Part shown: piece by piece, positions 63,558 through 64,000 of the stretch
How the letters are laid out: each line of letters opens with the position of its first letter
How positions within the stretch are numbered: position 1 is the first letter of the stretch
Source: Cellulomonas xylanilytica
Lineage (GTDB): Bacteria > Actinomycetota > Actinomycetes > Actinomycetales > Cellulomonadaceae
Assembly (NCBI RefSeq): GCF_007989805.1
Contig: NZ_BJUB01000002.1
Location: 1 to 64,000 of the forward strand
DNA: 64,000 nucleotides
Direction: 5' to 3'
Made by a program: the position numbers and the translations under genes
Notes under the pieces: model-generated
What the model was told of the DNA's origin: nothing
Databases searched by the model: none
What the model saw: the letters and a program-made list of their open reading frames with translations, nothing else

Positions 63558-64000
63558 ATGAGCACCTCCGACCCGCACCGCCCCGGCGGCGCAACAGACC
63601 GTCCGGACGGGACGACGGAACCAGGCACCGGCGCGGACGCGTCCGTCGAGCAGACGACACCGTCCGCCGACGACTCCCCGGCCCACGAGGTCGCACCGAC
63701 CGTCGAGACCCTCGACCCGCCGGCGCCGAGCGAGCCGACGACGGGCGAGCCCACGACGAGCGCGAACCAGCCGACCGCGAGCGAGCCGACCACGCGGCCC
63801 GTCGCGGCGTCCGACGAGCCGGTCGCGGGCAGCGCCGACCCCGAGCTGCCGCCGACCGCCGCCACCCCGGTCGCGGGCGCTGCCCCGGTGGCGGCGCGCA
63901 GCACCGGTGAACCCGCGGCGGACACCGGGCGGCACGCGGTCGTCCGTCCGGCGCCGACACCTCCGGACGAGCCGACGACGGCCGACACGTCCGCCGTCGA
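63558..64000 (+). CDS. Pro/Thr/Glu/Ala-rich protein, N-terminal part (runs off the window)
   Basis: At least 147 codons, open to the end of the window. ATG at 63558 with GAGGAG four to nine bases upstream. The whole visible part is low complexity, with short SEPTT and GEPTT repeats, TAD and APT segments and almost no aromatic residues, so it is a disordered linker. No signal peptide is visible, so a later transmembrane domain or a cytoplasmic scaffold is possible. Function not recognisable from this part. The longest rightward frame compatible with the start is uninterrupted. Confidence 0.55.
   Translation, partial: MSTSDPHRPGGATDRPDGTTEPGTGADASVEQTTPSADDSPAHEVAPTVETLDPPAPSEPTTGEPTTSANQPTASEPTTRPVAASDEPVAGSADPELPPTAATPVAGAAPVAARSTGEPAADTGRHAVVRPAPTPPDEPTTADTSAV

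Overview
The window is about 64 kb of very GC-rich chromosomal DNA from an actinobacterium. The most telling gene is a secreted beta-mannanase (26863-29805) with the order GH26 catalytic domain, Ig-like region, carbohydrate-binding region, S-layer-homology repeats and C-terminal beta-domain. That is the layout known from Cellulomonas fimi Man26A. Together with the arabinose and galactoside genes and the mycothiol-dependent enzyme family, it points to Cellulomonas or a close relative in the Micrococcales. Genus is an inference. No rRNA, tRNA, CRISPR, prophage or insertion sequence was seen.

Layout: (1) 48-4107, a GH51 arabinofuranosidase and a GH27 glycosidase in one operon next to a LacI regulator, with three matching palindromic operators. 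(2) 4263-8362, ribosomal protein bS22, a BldC-like DNA-binding protein, an AcuC-type deacetylase and a TrkH/TrkA potassium system. (3) 8536-13259, a YtfQ-YtfR-YtfT-YjfF type furanose ABC transporter. (4) 13668-19013, an ABC exporter, small enzymes, a TetR regulator and a repetitive exported protein. (5) 19108-22921, the araBDA operon. (6) 23079-26619, a cupin, an XRE regulator, a second LacI regulator and proC. (7) 26863-29805, the mannanase. (8) 29933-35838, a methyltransferase flanked by REP-like palindromes, a nuclease-like protein, a ThuA-like protein and a proton-pumping pyrophosphatase. (9) 36064-40171, two tandem sigma factor/membrane partner cassettes and a STAS protein. (10) 40226-42775, the 5-oxoprolinase genes pxpCBA. 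(11) 42819-50814, a DUF1998 helicase and a Tad-type pilus locus. (12) 51187-55405, a HAD hydrolase, a Fic-like protein, malic enzyme and an IclR regulator. (13) 55477-62270, a complete histidine-utilisation operon. (14) 62298-64000, an old-yellow-enzyme oxidoreductase and the start of a Pro/Thr-rich protein that runs off the window.

How the parts fit: several units serve plant-polysaccharide catabolism. The GH51/GH27 pair would release arabinose or galactose-type sugars. The araBDA operon converts L-arabinose to D-xylulose 5-phosphate. The furanose ABC transporter carries an operator nearly identical to the one in front of araB, which makes it a candidate arabinose importer. A third site with the same AGCGCT core lies between proC and the mannanase, and a LacI gene is coupled to proC. 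The hut operon turns histidine into glutamate, using an M20 amidohydrolase where other bacteria use HutG. A long inverted repeat overlaps the start of the adjacent IclR gene.

The least explained items are the duplicated sigma factor cassettes whose partners share a repeated extracellular module, the palindromic repeat families, a structured intergenic stretch near 52.1 kb, and the LDP-repeat protein. Most operon junctions are ATGA or GTGA overlaps, which makes the assigned starts fairly secure. Coordinates and translations come from the sequence; functions are by recognition of families, without any database search.
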